The notes: generated by a model not told the origin, from the sequence alone. A stretch of 64,000 nt of DNA from Kineosporia mesophila (GCF_021129235.1 NZ_JAJOMA010000010.1:124001-188000), one strand, 5' to 3'; shown: positions 50,278 to 59,168, counted from the first letter of the stretch. A program made the numbers and translations.

Positions 50278-50445
50278 TTTGCGCAGTCATCCGGTGTCGG
50301 ACAGTCTGCACCATCTCCGGAGCACTTAGGGCAGGGCTGACGAGATCAGTGGGGCTTGTGTCAATTTTGTGGGGGAATGGGACTCAATTTTTCTGAACGA
50401 AGAGGGGTTTTCCCGTATTTTTTGGCCGACCCGCTCGTGGGCGGA
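50278..50445 (-). promoter_or_regulatory. Probable tad operon promoter region, AT-rich
   Basis: This stretch is AT-rich for the genome and carries two TCAATTTT motifs at 50361-50368 and 50384-50391, 23 bp apart. On the minus strand TAAGTG (about 50322-50327) could be a -10. No hairpin with a T-tract ends fadD here in the fadD direction. Confidence 0.4.
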
Positions 50446-52230
50446 TCAGGAGTAGAGCGCGTCCAGGTCGGCCGAGAAGTCCTTGAGGATCACGGCGCGC
50501 CGCAGGCTCTGCTTGGGCGTGAGGTGCCCCGACTCCTCGGTCAGGTCGACGGTGAGCACCCGGAACTTGCGCACCGACTCGGCCCGGCTGACCAGGCCGT
50601 TGGCCTTGTCCACGGCACTCTGGAGCTCGGCCAGCACGTCCGGGTCCTTGGTGGCCGCGGCGACGTCGAGCGCGGGCTTGCCGCGGTTCGTCAGCCAGGT
50701 CGGCAGCATCTCCTCGTCGAGGGTGATGAGGGCACCGATGAACGGTTTCTGGTCACCGACGACGATGCACTGCGAGATCAGCGGGTTGCTGCGCATCGCG
50801 TCTTCCAGCACGGTGGGGATGACGTTCTTGCCGTTGGCGGTCACGATCATCTCCTTCTTCCGGCCGGTGATGGACAGGAAGCCGTCGGCGTCGAGAGCGC
50901 CCAGGTCGCCGGTGCCGAACCAGCCGTCGTGCAGCGCGTCCGACGTGGCCTGCGGGTTGTTCGCGTAGCCGTGCATCACGCCGACGCCGAAGGCCTCGAT
51001 CTCGCCGTCGTCACCGATGCGGACGCCCATGCCCGGCAGAGGACGCCCGACGGTGCCGATCCGGTTCTCGGCCGGGGTGTTGCAGCTGACCGGCGCGGTG
51101 GTCTCGGTCAGGCCCCAGCCCTCGAGCACCGGCATGCCGATACCGCGGAAGAAGTGGCTGAGGTCTTTCCCCAGCGGGGCCCCGCCGGAGACCGAGGCCC
51201 GCAGCGTGCCACCGGTGGCCGCGCGCAGCTTCGCGTAGACCAGCCGGTCGAAGACCGTGTGCTGCAGCTTCAGGCCCAGACCGGGGCCGGAGGCGTCGAG
51301 GGCCTGGCTGTAGCTGATCGCGACCCGGGCCGCGCGGGCGAAGATCCTGCCCCGGCCCGACCCCATCGCCCGGGCCTCGGCGCCGTTGTAGATCTTCTCG
51401 AACACCCGGGGCACGGCCAGCAAGAAGGTCGGCTTGAAACCGTCCAGGTCGGAGAGCAGGTTCGAGGTGGTCGGCGTGTGGCCCATGGTGGCGCCGGTGA
51501 CCAGGCACAGCGCCTGGATGTAGCGGGCGAAGACGTGAGCCAGCGGCAGGAACAGCAGAGTGCTGGCCCGGTGGTCGACCAGGTCGCCGAAGGCCTCCAG
51601 GGCCGAGCGGCCGCCGGCCACGAAGTTGCTGTGCGTGAGCTCACAGCCCTTGGGGCGGCCGGTGGTGCCGGAGGTGTAGATGAGCGTCAGCACCGTGTCC
51701 AGGCGCGCGTGGTGGCGGCGCGCGTGGATCACGTCGTCGGGCACGTCCGCGCCCAGCTCGGCGAGGGTTGTGACCGCACCGTCGTCGATGGTCAGCACCT
51801 CGCGCAGGGAGCTGAGACCGTCCCGCAGCTGCCCCACGGTCTCGCGGTGCGCAGCGGTCTCCACCACGATCGCGACCGCGCCGGAGTCGGACAGGATCCA
51901 GCGCACCTGCTCGGGCGACGAGGTCTCGTACACCGGTACGCTGACGGCGCCCGCGAACCAGATGGCCACGTCGAGCAGCGTCCACTCGTAACGGGTCCGG
52001 GCCATCAGGGCGACGCGGTCGCCGGGCTGCACCCCCAGGGAGACCAGGCCCTTGGCCGAGGCGAGGACCTCACCGAGGAACTCGGCGGACGTCACGTCCT
52101 GCCAGGCGCCGGCGACGTGACGACGGAACGCCACGTGGGTGGGCCGTTGTTCGGCGTTGCCCACCACGACGTCGCAGAGGTTCTCCTCGTCGTCGAGGTG
52201 GAACTGCCGGGGGACGATGATCTCTCGCAC
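50446..52230 (-). CDS. Long-chain fatty acid--CoA ligase (FadD15-like)
   Basis: 594-aa AMP-forming acyl-CoA synthetase. Motifs: LIYTSGTTGRPKGCELTH (P-loop), LPLAHVFARY, EGWGLTETTAP, GWFGTGDLGALDADGFLSIT with ITGRKKEMIVTANGKNVIP, and the catalytic Lys in LTPKQSLRR. It activates fatty acids for lipid synthesis or breakdown. In mycobacteria fadD15 sits in the same place between pimB and the SRPBCC gene. GTG 52230 has TAGGCT 6 nt upstream, suggesting a leaderless transcript. Confidence 0.93.
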   Translation of the reverse strand: MREIIVPRQFHLDDEENLCDVVVGNAEQRPTHVAFRRHVAGAWQDVTSAEFLGEVLASAKGLVSLGVQPGDRVALMARTRYEWTLLDVAIWFAGAVSVPVYETSSPEQVRWILSDSGAVAIVVETAAHRETVGQLRDGLSSLREVLTIDDGAVTTLAELGADVPDDVIHARRHHARLDTVLTLIYTSGTTGRPKGCELTHSNFVAGGRSALEAFGDLVDHRASTLLFLPLAHVFARYIQALCLVTGATMGHTPTTSNLLSDLDGFKPTFLLAVPRVFEKIYNGAEARAMGSGRGRIFARAARVAISYSQALDASGPGLGLKLQHTVFDRLVYAKLRAATGGTLRASVSGGAPLGKDLSHFFRGIGMPVLEGWGLTETTAPVSCNTPAENRIGTVGRPLPGMGVRIGDDGEIEAFGVGVMHGYANNPQATSDALHDGWFGTGDLGALDADGFLSITGRKKEMIVTANGKNVIPTVLEDAMRSNPLISQCIVVGDQKPFIGALITLDEEMLPTWLTNRGKPALDVAAATKDPDVLAELQSAVDKANGLVSRAESVRKFRVLTVDLTEESGHLTPKQSLRRAVILKDFSADLDALYS

Positions 52231-52236
52231 ACGCCG

Positions 52237-52242
52237 AGCCTA
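52237..52242 (-). promoter_or_regulatory. -10 box TAGGCT, leaderless start of fadD
   Basis: On the minus strand TAGGCT is followed by CGGCGT and the GTG at 52230. Confidence 0.5.
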
Positions 52243-52418
52243 TGCTGCGCGTCCGGTTTATTCCGAGTCCTGGTCGGGGTTTCTCGGCGACCGCACGGCG
52301 CAAACCGTGACGAAGGTCCGCGAACGGTATGCCGGCCGAAGTTCGTGCCACCCGGTATCGCGTCCCCCGGATCACCTCCCGGCTCAAGCTCCTGGCCCCG
52401 GCCGCCGAGGTAGTCGCC

Positions 52419-52865
52419 GTGACCGCCTCCCCACCTCCACCGCAGACGACCGGCGGCCCGCTGCGCTGCCGTCAGTGCGGTGCCCGGCTCACGCCGGGGG
52501 TCGAGTGGTGCTCGCTGTGCCTGACCCCGACGGCGGTGGCCGCGGTGATTGAGGACGAGGTTCGAGGCGGTCCCGAGGGGGCGGCTCCCGGGGAGGTCCC
52601 GCCGGCGGCGGGTGAGGTCGTGTGGCCCTCGGAACGGCGTAAGGGACGGCACGTGCGCGATCCCGGACCCGGTGAGGAACCCGCGGAACTGGTGGCCGGG
52701 CTGGCCCGGGACGAGTCGGCGAACCGTCCCGCCGTGGCCGTGATGAAGGCCCACCTGGCGCTCGGGCAGTTGCCGGGAGGAAAATACGCGATCGCGTTCG
52801 GCGGCGGTCTGCTGCTGCTCGTGCTCCTGATGGCCGGGCTGACGGTGCTGGGGTTGCTGGTCTGA
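52419..52865 (+). CDS. Zinc-ribbon protein with C-terminal membrane helix
   Basis: 148 aa. A zinc ribbon near residue 15-35 (CRQCGARLTPGVEWCSLC, two CxxC pairs) is followed by an acidic, low-complexity middle and one C-terminal helix (FGGGLLLLVLLMAGLTVLG). GTG 52419 has GAGGTAG 6-7 nt upstream; an ATG at 52329 would add 30 residues. Divergent from fadD and upstream of the SRPBCC gene, like Rv2186c in mycobacteria (from memory). Function unknown. Confidence 0.75.
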   Translation: MTASPPPPQTTGGPLRCRQCGARLTPGVEWCSLCLTPTAVAAVIEDEVRGGPEGAAPGEVPPAAGEVVWPSERRKGRHVRDPGPGEEPAELVAGLARDESANRPAVAVMKAHLALGQLPGGKYAIAFGGGLLLLVLLMAGLTVLGLLV

Positions 52866-52974
52866 AACAGCTCTGACACAGGTGCGACCGTGCGCGGCGG
52901 TGCTGGTGTGAGTTGGGCGGTAACGTTCAGAACCACCCCTCCCGATCAGCAGTCAGAGCCAGAGAAGGGCCCAC

Positions 52975-53418
52975 ATGGCCGACCAGACCGAGTCGAGCGT
53001 CGTCATCGACTCACAGCCGGGGGATGTCCTCGGTGTCATCGCCGACTTCGAGCGCTATCCCGAATGGACCGGCGCCGTGAAGGAGGTCGAGGTGCTCGAC
53101 CGGCTGCCCGACGGCCGGGCCGCCAAGGTGCGGTTCATCCTCGACGCGGGCGCGGTGCGCGACACCTACTCCCTCGACTACACCTGGGACGTCGAGGACG
53201 ACGGCACCGGCGAACTGTCCTGGAAACTCGACCAGTCCGGCGTGATGAAGGCCATGGACGGCAGCTACCGGCTCACGCCGACCCCGGCCGGCACCCAGGT
53301 CACCTACTGCCTGGCCATCGACCTGCGGATCCCGATGCTGGGCATGCTGCGCCGCAAGGCCGAGAAGACGATCATCGACACGGCCCTCCAGGAGCTCAAG
53401 AAGCACGTGGAGTCCTGA
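52975..53418 (+). CDS. SRPBCC (START-like / polyketide cyclase fold) family protein
   Basis: 147 aa, beginning MADQTESSVVIDSQPGDVLG and containing VIADFERYPEWTGAVKEVEV, the signature of the Rv2185c/TB16.3 group. The fold forms a hydrophobic cavity for lipids or similar ligands. GAAGGGC is just upstream of the ATG and a TAACGT box lies near 52920. It ends 3 nt before the ArsA-like gene, so the two are co-transcribed. Ligand unknown. Confidence 0.9.
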   Translation: MADQTESSVVIDSQPGDVLGVIADFERYPEWTGAVKEVEVLDRLPDGRAAKVRFILDAGAVRDTYSLDYTWDVEDDGTGELSWKLDQSGVMKAMDGSYRLTPTPAGTQVTYCLAIDLRIPMLGMLRRKAEKTIIDTALQELKKHVES

Positions 53419-53421
53419 CCG

Positions 53422-54618
53422 GTGCGCCTCGTGGTGTTCACCGGTAAAGGTGGGGTGGGGAAGACCACGACGGCCGCCGCGACTGCTGCCCACGCGGCCT
53501 CCCAGGGGGTGAAAACCCTGGTGATGTCCGCAGATCCGGCACACGCACTGGCCGATCAGCTGGGTCTGCCCCTACGGCCGCAGCCGTCCGAGGTGGCGGC
53601 CGGGCTGTTCGCGTCGCAGGTGGATCCGCACCGGGTGGCGCAGCGGCTCTGGGAACCGGCCCGGCGCCCGGCCCTGGACGCCCTGGACGACCTGGGCGTC
53701 GACCCGCTCGCCGCCGAGGACCTCACCGACCTGCCCGGCCTGGACGACCTGCTCACTCTGCTGGCCGTGCGCGAGGAGACCCGGGACGGCCCCTGGGACC
53801 TGGTCGTCGTCGACTGCGCTCCCTCCGCCGCGGCCTTCCGCCTGCTCGCGACGCCCGGCCGGCTGGGCCGGCTGCTGGCCCGGCTGCTGCCGATGGAACG
53901 GCGTCTCGACCGGCTCAGCGCCCGCGGGATGGAGGGCGATCCCCTGGTGGACGCCGTCGAGCGGCTCACCGGGGAACTGGCCGGCCTGCGCTCGATGCTC
54001 GTGGACGGGAGCACCTCGGTGCGGCTGGTCCTGACCCCCGAGGCGAGCGCCCTGGCCCAGACGCGGCGCCTGTACACCGCCCTGACGATGTCCGGGTTCA
54101 CCGTCGACGCCGTCGTGGTGAACCGGATCTTCCCGACGGGCCCACCCGCGTCCACCATTGGCCGGGCGACGGGCCAGCCGACCGACTGGCTGGACAGCTG
54201 GAGGCGCTCGCAGGAGGCCGTGCTGGCCGGCATCGCCTCGGCGTTCGACCCGGTACCGGTGCTGCGGCTGGCGTACGCGCCCGCCGAGCCCCAGGGGCCG
54301 GGGCAGCTGGCCCGCCTGGGGCTGGAGCTCTACGGCGACCGGCCGGCGCCGGCCCCGACCGGGCCGGCGGCTCCTCGGGTGGAGCGCACCGACACCGGTT
54401 TCAGCCTGCGCCTGGAGATGCCGCTGGCCCGCCGCGAGACGCTCGACCTGGGACGCCGGGGCGACGACCTGGTCGTCACCGTCGACGGCTACCGGCAGGT
54501 GCTGCCACTTCCGGGGGTGCTGCGCCGCTGCCGGGTCGAGAACGCCACGCTGCGGGAGGGGACGCTGGCGGTCGCGTTCGTGCCCGATCCGGCCGAGTTT
54601 CCCTCCCGATGGATGTGA
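53422..54618 (+). CDS. ArsA-family ATPase (Get3/ArsA-like)
   Basis: 398 aa. Deviant Walker A VFTGKGGVGKTTTAAATAAH, switch I MSADPAHALADQLG, and switch II LVVVDCAPSAAAFRLLATP are clear. The C-terminal ~90 residues add a beta-rich domain (GFSLRLEMPLARRETLDL, LVVTVDGYRQVLPLPGVLRR) like the alpha-crystallin/HSP20-type appendix seen in many bacterial ArsA-like proteins. No arsenite cysteines or ars genes nearby, so arsenic export is unlikely. Role unknown; coupled with SRPBCC and the next CxxC gene. Confidence 0.88.
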   Translation: MRLVVFTGKGGVGKTTTAAATAAHAASQGVKTLVMSADPAHALADQLGLPLRPQPSEVAAGLFASQVDPHRVAQRLWEPARRPALDALDDLGVDPLAAEDLTDLPGLDDLLTLLAVREETRDGPWDLVVVDCAPSAAAFRLLATPGRLGRLLARLLPMERRLDRLSARGMEGDPLVDAVERLTGELAGLRSMLVDGSTSVRLVLTPEASALAQTRRLYTALTMSGFTVDAVVVNRIFPTGPPASTIGRATGQPTDWLDSWRRSQEAVLAGIASAFDPVPVLRLAYAPAEPQGPGQLARLGLELYGDRPAPAPTGPAAPRVERTDTGFSLRLEMPLARRETLDLGRRGDDLVVTVDGYRQVLPLPGVLRRCRVENATLREGTLAVAFVPDPAEFPSRWM

Positions 54619-54625
54619 TCCGGCT

Positions 54626-54994
54626 GTGAGTCATCGTCACCTCGATCCCGGCCCCCTCACCGCCGGTCTGCCCGCCGGATGGGCGCACGACGCCGGCCAG
54701 GCCATCACCGCGCTCCAGGACGCCCTGGCCTCCGACGACGGCGAGGGCACCACCTGCCCGGTCTGCCTCGGTGCGACCCTGGTCCGCGATCACGGGCCCG
54801 GCCTGCTCGACCGGGTCTCGACGCTGACGGCCGGACTGGCGCAGGTCCTGCGCGAGGCCGCCCCGGAAGAGAGTTCGGCGGGCGTTCCGGGAGAAACCGG
54901 ACCGACGGACGACCGGCAGGAGGGTGTTCGGGGGACCTTGCCCACCCACCGACCGGAGCCGCCCACTACCGTTCGGATCGACGTCTCTGACTGA
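54626..54994 (+). CDS. Small CxxC-motif protein of the ArsA cluster
   Basis: 122 aa from GTG 54626, 7 nt after the ArsA-like stop. It has a single CxxC (TTCPVCLGATLVRDHGPGLL), a helical segment (LDRVSTLTAGLAQVLREAA) and a disordered acidic tail. Mycobacterial Rv2183c occupies the same position (from memory). Function unknown; one CxxC is not enough for a zinc site unless it dimerises. Confidence 0.78.
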   Translation: MSHRHLDPGPLTAGLPAGWAHDAGQAITALQDALASDDGEGTTCPVCLGATLVRDHGPGLLDRVSTLTAGLAQVLREAAPEESSAGVPGETGPTDDRQEGVRGTLPTHRPEPPTTVRIDVSD

Positions 54995-55056
54995 GCGCCG
55001 GCACTGACCGTCCCGGGAAGACCGGGACCCGCACACTGAACAAGGGGTATCCGATC

Positions 55057-56007
55057 GTGGAACTGACCATCGGGGTGGACGTCGGCGGAACGAAGATCGC
55101 CGCCGGCGTCGTGGACGCCGACGGGCGGATTCTCGAGCGGCTGCGTGTACCGACCCCGGAGAGCGTCGACGCGATCGACGCCAGCATCGCCGAGGCCGTC
55201 GAGCAGCTGAAGCAGACCGAGACAGGTCGTCAGGTCGCCGCCGTGGGTGTCGCCGCGGCCGGCTTCGTGAACGAGCACCGCACCGTCGTGCGCTTCGCGC
55301 CGAACATCGCCTGGCGTGAGCACCCGCTGGCCGAGGCCGTGGGCAAGCGGGCCGGGCTGCCGGTGATCGTCGAGAACGACGCCAACGCCGCGGCCTGGGC
55401 CGAGTACCGCTTCGGCGCGGGCCGGGGTTCCACCGACGTCGCGACCGTCACCGTCGGCACCGGCGTGGGCGGCGGCATCGTGCTCGACGGCCAGCTGATC
55501 CGCGGCGCCTACGGCATCGCGGCCGAGATCGGCCACCTGCGGGTCGTGCCGAACGGGCGCGCCTGCGGCTGCGGCCAGACCGGCTGCTGGGAGCAGTACG
55601 CCTCCGGCCGGGCCCTGGCCCGCTCGGCGTTCGAGCTGGCCATCCGCGACCCGAAGGCCGCGGCCCCACTGATCGAGGCCGCCGGCGGCAAGATCGACGG
55701 GCTGGTCGGCAGCATGATCACCGAGGTCGCCCTGAGCGGTGACCCGGCCGCGATCGGCCTGTTCAGCGAGCTGGGCCGCTGGCTCGGCGAGGGCATCGCG
55801 GCCCTGGCCAACGTGCTCGACCCGGCCGTCGTGGTGATCGGCGGCGGCGTGGCCGAGGTCGGCGACCTGCTGCTCGAGCCCGCCCGCAAGGCCTACACGC
55901 TGCACCTGTCCGGTGGCGCCAACCGTCCCCACCTGCAGATCCGCCCGGCCCTGATGGGCAACGACGCCGGCATCATCGGCGCGGCCGATCTGGCGCGGTC
56001 GCGGTGA
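55057..56007 (+). CDS. ROK family glucokinase
   Basis: 316 aa. ATP-binding IGVDVGGTKIAAGVVD, VENDANAAAWAEYRFGAG (catalytic Asp), GTGVGGGIV, and the ROK zinc motif GHLRVVPNGRACGCGQTGCWEQY. Close to actinobacterial GlkA-type glucokinases. GTG start with AAGGGG upstream. It overlaps a second ROK gene by 4 bp. Glucose is the likely substrate, not provable here. Confidence 0.92.
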   Translation: MELTIGVDVGGTKIAAGVVDADGRILERLRVPTPESVDAIDASIAEAVEQLKQTETGRQVAAVGVAAAGFVNEHRTVVRFAPNIAWREHPLAEAVGKRAGLPVIVENDANAAAWAEYRFGAGRGSTDVATVTVGTGVGGGIVLDGQLIRGAYGIAAEIGHLRVVPNGRACGCGQTGCWEQYASGRALARSAFELAIRDPKAAAPLIEAAGGKIDGLVGSMITEVALSGDPAAIGLFSELGRWLGEGIAALANVLDPAVVVIGGGVAEVGDLLLEPARKAYTLHLSGGANRPHLQIRPALMGNDAGIIGAADLARSR

Positions 56008-56990
56008 CCGACACCGCGGGGGGCCTCGCCATCGGTGTGGACATCGGGGGTACGAAGGTGGCCGCCGGGGTGGTGGACACCAGCGGTGCGGTGATCGCCC
56101 GCGCCCGCCGGGCGACGCCGTCCCGGCACGCGGACGCCCGGGTGGTCGAGGCGACCATCGCCGACGTGGTCGACGAATTGCGGCAGGGCCGCGAGATCAC
56201 CGGTGTCGGCATCGGCGCGGCCGGTTTCGTCGACGCCGACCGCGCCCGGGTGCTGTTCGCCCCGCACCTGGCGTGGCGCAACGAGCCGCTGCGCGACGGC
56301 GTGGCGGCGGCCGTCGGCCTGCCGGTGGTCGTCGAGAACGACGCCAACGCCGCGGCCTGGGCGGAGTGGCGCTTCGGCGCCGGGCGCGCGGAGTCCCGGC
56401 TGGTCATGGTCACGCTCGGCACCGGCATCGGTGGCGGCATGGTCTTCGACGGCGTGATCCAGCGCGGCCGCTACGGGATGGCCGGCGAGTTCGGGCACAT
56501 GGTGGTCGTGCCCGACGGCCGTCGCTGCGAGTGCGGTAACCGCGGATGCCTGGAGCAGTACGCCTCGGGCAACGTGCTCGGCCGCGAGGCCCGCGAGATG
56601 GCGGCGGCCGGCTCGCCGGTCACCGTGCCCCTCGTACAGCGTGTGAAGGGCGACCACTCGGCCCTGGTCGGGCCGCTCATCACCGAGGCCGCGATGGACG
56701 GCGACCCGGCCGCGGTCGAGCTGTTCCACGAGGTCGGTAACTGGCTCGGCATCGGCCTGGCCAACCTGGCCGCGGCTCTCGACCCGGGCCTGTTCGTCAT
56801 CGGCGGCGGGGTCTCCGACGCCGACGACCTGCTGCTCGCCCCGGCCCGGGCGTCCTTCCGCCGCACCCTGACCGGCCGCGGGTTCCGGCCGTTCGCCTCC
56901 ATCGTGAAGGCCGATCTGGGTCCCGAGGCAGGACTGGTCGGCGCCGCCGACCTGGCGCGACGTCAGGCAGCCGCACTGGCCGGGGAGTGA
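56004..56990 (+). CDS. ROK family sugar kinase (second copy)
   Basis: 328 aa, clearly a paralogue of the preceding gene: IGVDIGGTKVAAGVVDTSG, VENDANAAAWAEWRFGAG, GTGIGGGMVFDG and GHMVVVPDGRRCECGNRGCLEQY. All catalytic and zinc residues are kept, so both copies may be active. GTGA overlap with the first copy and with the next gene, so all three are translationally coupled. Substrate could be glucose or another hexose such as mannose or N-acetyl sugar. Confidence 0.9.
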   Translation: MTDTAGGLAIGVDIGGTKVAAGVVDTSGAVIARARRATPSRHADARVVEATIADVVDELRQGREITGVGIGAAGFVDADRARVLFAPHLAWRNEPLRDGVAAAVGLPVVVENDANAAAWAEWRFGAGRAESRLVMVTLGTGIGGGMVFDGVIQRGRYGMAGEFGHMVVVPDGRRCECGNRGCLEQYASGNVLGREAREMAAAGSPVTVPLVQRVKGDHSALVGPLITEAAMDGDPAAVELFHEVGNWLGIGLANLAAALDPGLFVIGGGVSDADDLLLAPARASFRRTLTGRGFRPFASIVKADLGPEAGLVGAADLARRQAAALAGE

Positions 56991-57691
56991 CATTGGAGCC
57001 AGGACCACGGATCCGCGTGATGAGCTGGAACCTTCAGCACCTCCAGGGCGACCCCCTGGCGGTGCACCGGGTGGTGCAGGCCGCCGCGCCCGACGTGCTG
57101 TGCGTCCAGGAGGGACCGCGCTTCCCGGGCTCCGACCGGCAGTTCCAGCGCCTGGCCGGAGCCTGCGGTCTGCACCACCTGGCCGGGGGACGAGTCGCGG
57201 GCAGCAACGCGATCTTCGTCTCCGGCCGGGTGCGGGCCCGCGACGTCGGGGCCTTCACCTTCCCCCTCGGGCACTGGCGAGACAACCGGCGCGGTGCCGT
57301 CCTGGCCACCGTGCAGCCGATCGTCGGTGGTGACCCGCTGCGCATCGCCTCGGTGCACCTGCCGCTCGACGGCCGGCAGCGGCTGGCCCACGTGCGCTCG
57401 CTGTCGCGGCAGCTACGGGACTTCGGTCTGCCGGCGGTGCTGGCCGGAGACCTGAACGAGCCCCCCGGTGGCGCGTCCTGGGAGGCGCTGGAACCGCTCG
57501 TCACCGACCCGGCGCCGGATGCGCCCGTCACCTACTCCACGGCGTCACCGCGCCGGCGCATCGACGCGATCCTCGCCGGGCGGGGCATCGAGGTGCTCGA
57601 ATACGGCGCGTGGAGCCCGGACCCGGCCGATGCCCGGCGCGCCAGCGACCACCTGCCGGTGGTCGCCGAGCTACGGGTACTGGCCTCTTAG
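56987..57691 (+). CDS. Endonuclease/exonuclease/phosphatase (EEP) family protein
   Basis: 234 aa. EEP-fold motifs: VMSWNLQHLQG (Asn), VLCVQEGPRF (metal Glu), ASVHLPLDG (His), LAGDLNEPPGG (Asp/Asn) and RRASDHLPVVAEL (Asp-His). It could be a nuclease, phosphodiesterase or phosphatase. GTG start overlaps the ROK gene. Its stop overlaps the convergent membrane-protein gene (TTAG). Confidence 0.88.
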   Translation: MTLEPGPRIRVMSWNLQHLQGDPLAVHRVVQAAAPDVLCVQEGPRFPGSDRQFQRLAGACGLHHLAGGRVAGSNAIFVSGRVRARDVGAFTFPLGHWRDNRRGAVLATVQPIVGGDPLRIASVHLPLDGRQRLAHVRSLSRQLRDFGLPAVLAGDLNEPPGGASWEALEPLVTDPAPDAPVTYSTASPRRRIDAILAGRGIEVLEYGAWSPDPADARRASDHLPVVAELRVLAS

Positions 57692-58341
57692 ACCACTGCG
57701 CCGTCGTCACCGTCGTCGTCCCGGTGCTTGGGCATCCGGGCGACGAGCGTGACGAAACCACCGGCGAAACAGGCCAGCGACACCAGTACATACATCTGCG
57801 GGGCGCTGCGCCAGGCGACCACGGAGATGAGCAGGAACAGCGGCCCGCCGATCACCGCGGCCCAGGCCAGACGGCTCAGCAGGTCGCCCTTGGGCAGGGG
57901 CGGGGGCTCGGGCGGCTCGAAGCGGTGCTCGGGCTCGGGCGTGGGGGAGAAGTCCCGGGGCCCGGCGCCGCGCAGTTCCTCGGGCATCTCGTCGGGGTCG
58001 TACTCGTCCAGCGGGCCGAGATCGCGCACCTCACGGTTGCCGAGCAGCGGGTCCTTGACCGGGAAGTCCCAGTCGTTGCCCCACTCCGGCCCGGGCGCGC
58101 GGCCGGGGGCCGGCGGGGCGTCGGTCTCGTCCTCGTAGTGCCGCCGGGTCTCGGCGGCCTCCTCGGCCGTCGGCCAGGAGGTGGGCGGCTCCTCGCCCCA
58201 GCCCGCCACGATCTCGGCGAAGCGGGCGTCGACGTCGAGGTTCTCACCGTCGCCGGGGCGCCCGGCGTCGGCCGGCTCACCCTTCGAGGGGGTGTGCTCG
58301 GTGTCGCCGTCGTGGTCGGGCGGGTCTCCGGCGGTGCTCAT
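57688..58341 (-). CDS. Membrane protein with acidic N-terminal domain, unknown function
   Basis: 217 aa. Residues 1-150 are acidic and proline-rich (DVDARFAEIVAGWGEEPP, DEYDPDEMPEELRG); two helices follow (LAWAAVIGGPLFLLISVVA, MYVLVSLACFAGGFVTLVA) and a short Asp-rich end. The RFAEIVAGWG segment is seen in actinobacterial hypothetical proteins. It is coupled to the upstream hydrolase (ATGA overlap). No function known. Confidence 0.8.
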   Translation of the reverse strand: MSTAGDPPDHDGDTEHTPSKGEPADAGRPGDGENLDVDARFAEIVAGWGEEPPTSWPTAEEAAETRRHYEDETDAPPAPGRAPGPEWGNDWDFPVKDPLLGNREVRDLGPLDEYDPDEMPEELRGAGPRDFSPTPEPEHRFEPPEPPPLPKGDLLSRLAWAAVIGGPLFLLISVVAWRSAPQMYVLVSLACFAGGFVTLVARMPKHRDDDGDDGAVV

Positions 58342-59168
58342 CGCACGCCTTCCGTGGTCCGTGTCGTGGGCTGGGTACCGACGGCGAGTTCGTCGATGAA
58401 GGTCAGGCTGCGCCCGAGGATCTCGCCGGCGTCGTTGTCGATCGTCGCCACGTGATAACTGTCTCGCAGGATCACTTCGCCGGCGCGGGCCGAGGTCACC
58501 CGGTCAAGGATGAGAGCACTGCTGCTGGCCGGCACGACGTGGTCCTCGCTTGATCGGAAGAGCAGCACGGGCTGGCTCACCGCGGGCAGGTCCGCGGCCA
58601 CCGAGCGGAAGCCGCGCAGCATCGAGTGTAAGGCGTGGGGCGGAATCCGGCCGTAGGCGTCTTCCTGCGTGCCGGGCCGTTTCACGTCGTTACCGACAGG
58701 CGGTAGCCACGGCAGTACCCACCGCAGCGCGGGCAGGGCCGCCAGCCGCCGGTCGTCCAGATGCACCGCGGGGTTGACGAGAATCACTCCGTCCACTCCC
58801 GGGAGCGGCCCGGGATTCATCGCCGGACCGTATTTCTGGGCCAGTCGCAGGGCCAGGGCGCCGCCCATCGACAGACCGCCCACGACCACCACCCGGCAGG
58901 ACCGGCGCAGGTCATGGAAAGCCGCGTCGACCTCCGCGTACCAGTCGGACCAGCCGGTCAGGGCCAGGTCGCGCGGGCTGGTGCCGTGGCCCGGCAGACG
59001 GGGCAGACGCACCGTACGACCGGCCTCGGCCAGACCTTCGGCCCAGCTCAGGAGGCTGGAGGGGTTGCCGGTGAAGCCATGGCAGAGCAGCACCCCGACG
59101 TCGTCGCCGTCCCGGGCGAAGGGCTCGGCTCCCGGACGGACGGTCACGGCGGCTCCCTCGTCGATCAT
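58338..59168 (-). CDS. Alpha/beta hydrolase (carboxylesterase/lipase type)
   Basis: 276 aa. Oxyanion-hole LLCHGFTGNPSSLLSW, nucleophile elbow VVVGGLSMGGALAL (GxSxG), catalytic Asp in LLFRSSEDHVVPA and His in LRDSYHVATIDNDAG. Resembles carboxylesterase Est30 and monoglyceride lipases. It stands next to the acyltransferase gene (divergent), consistent with lipid turnover (inference). Start ATG 59168 has no clear SD. Confidence 0.9.
   Translation of the reverse strand: MIDEGAAVTVRPGAEPFARDGDDVGVLLCHGFTGNPSSLLSWAEGLAEAGRTVRLPRLPGHGTSPRDLALTGWSDWYAEVDAAFHDLRRSCRVVVVGGLSMGGALALRLAQKYGPAMNPGPLPGVDGVILVNPAVHLDDRRLAALPALRWVLPWLPPVGNDVKRPGTQEDAYGRIPPHALHSMLRGFRSVAADLPAVSQPVLLFRSSEDHVVPASSSALILDRVTSARAGEVILRDSYHVATIDNDAGEILGRSLTFIDELAVGTQPTTRTTEGVR

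Noticed and set aside
53422-54618. Arsenite-efflux ATPase
   Set aside because: The protein has only one ATPase half, lacks arsenite-binding cysteines and has no arsB/arsR neighbours; the generic ArsA-family call is safer.
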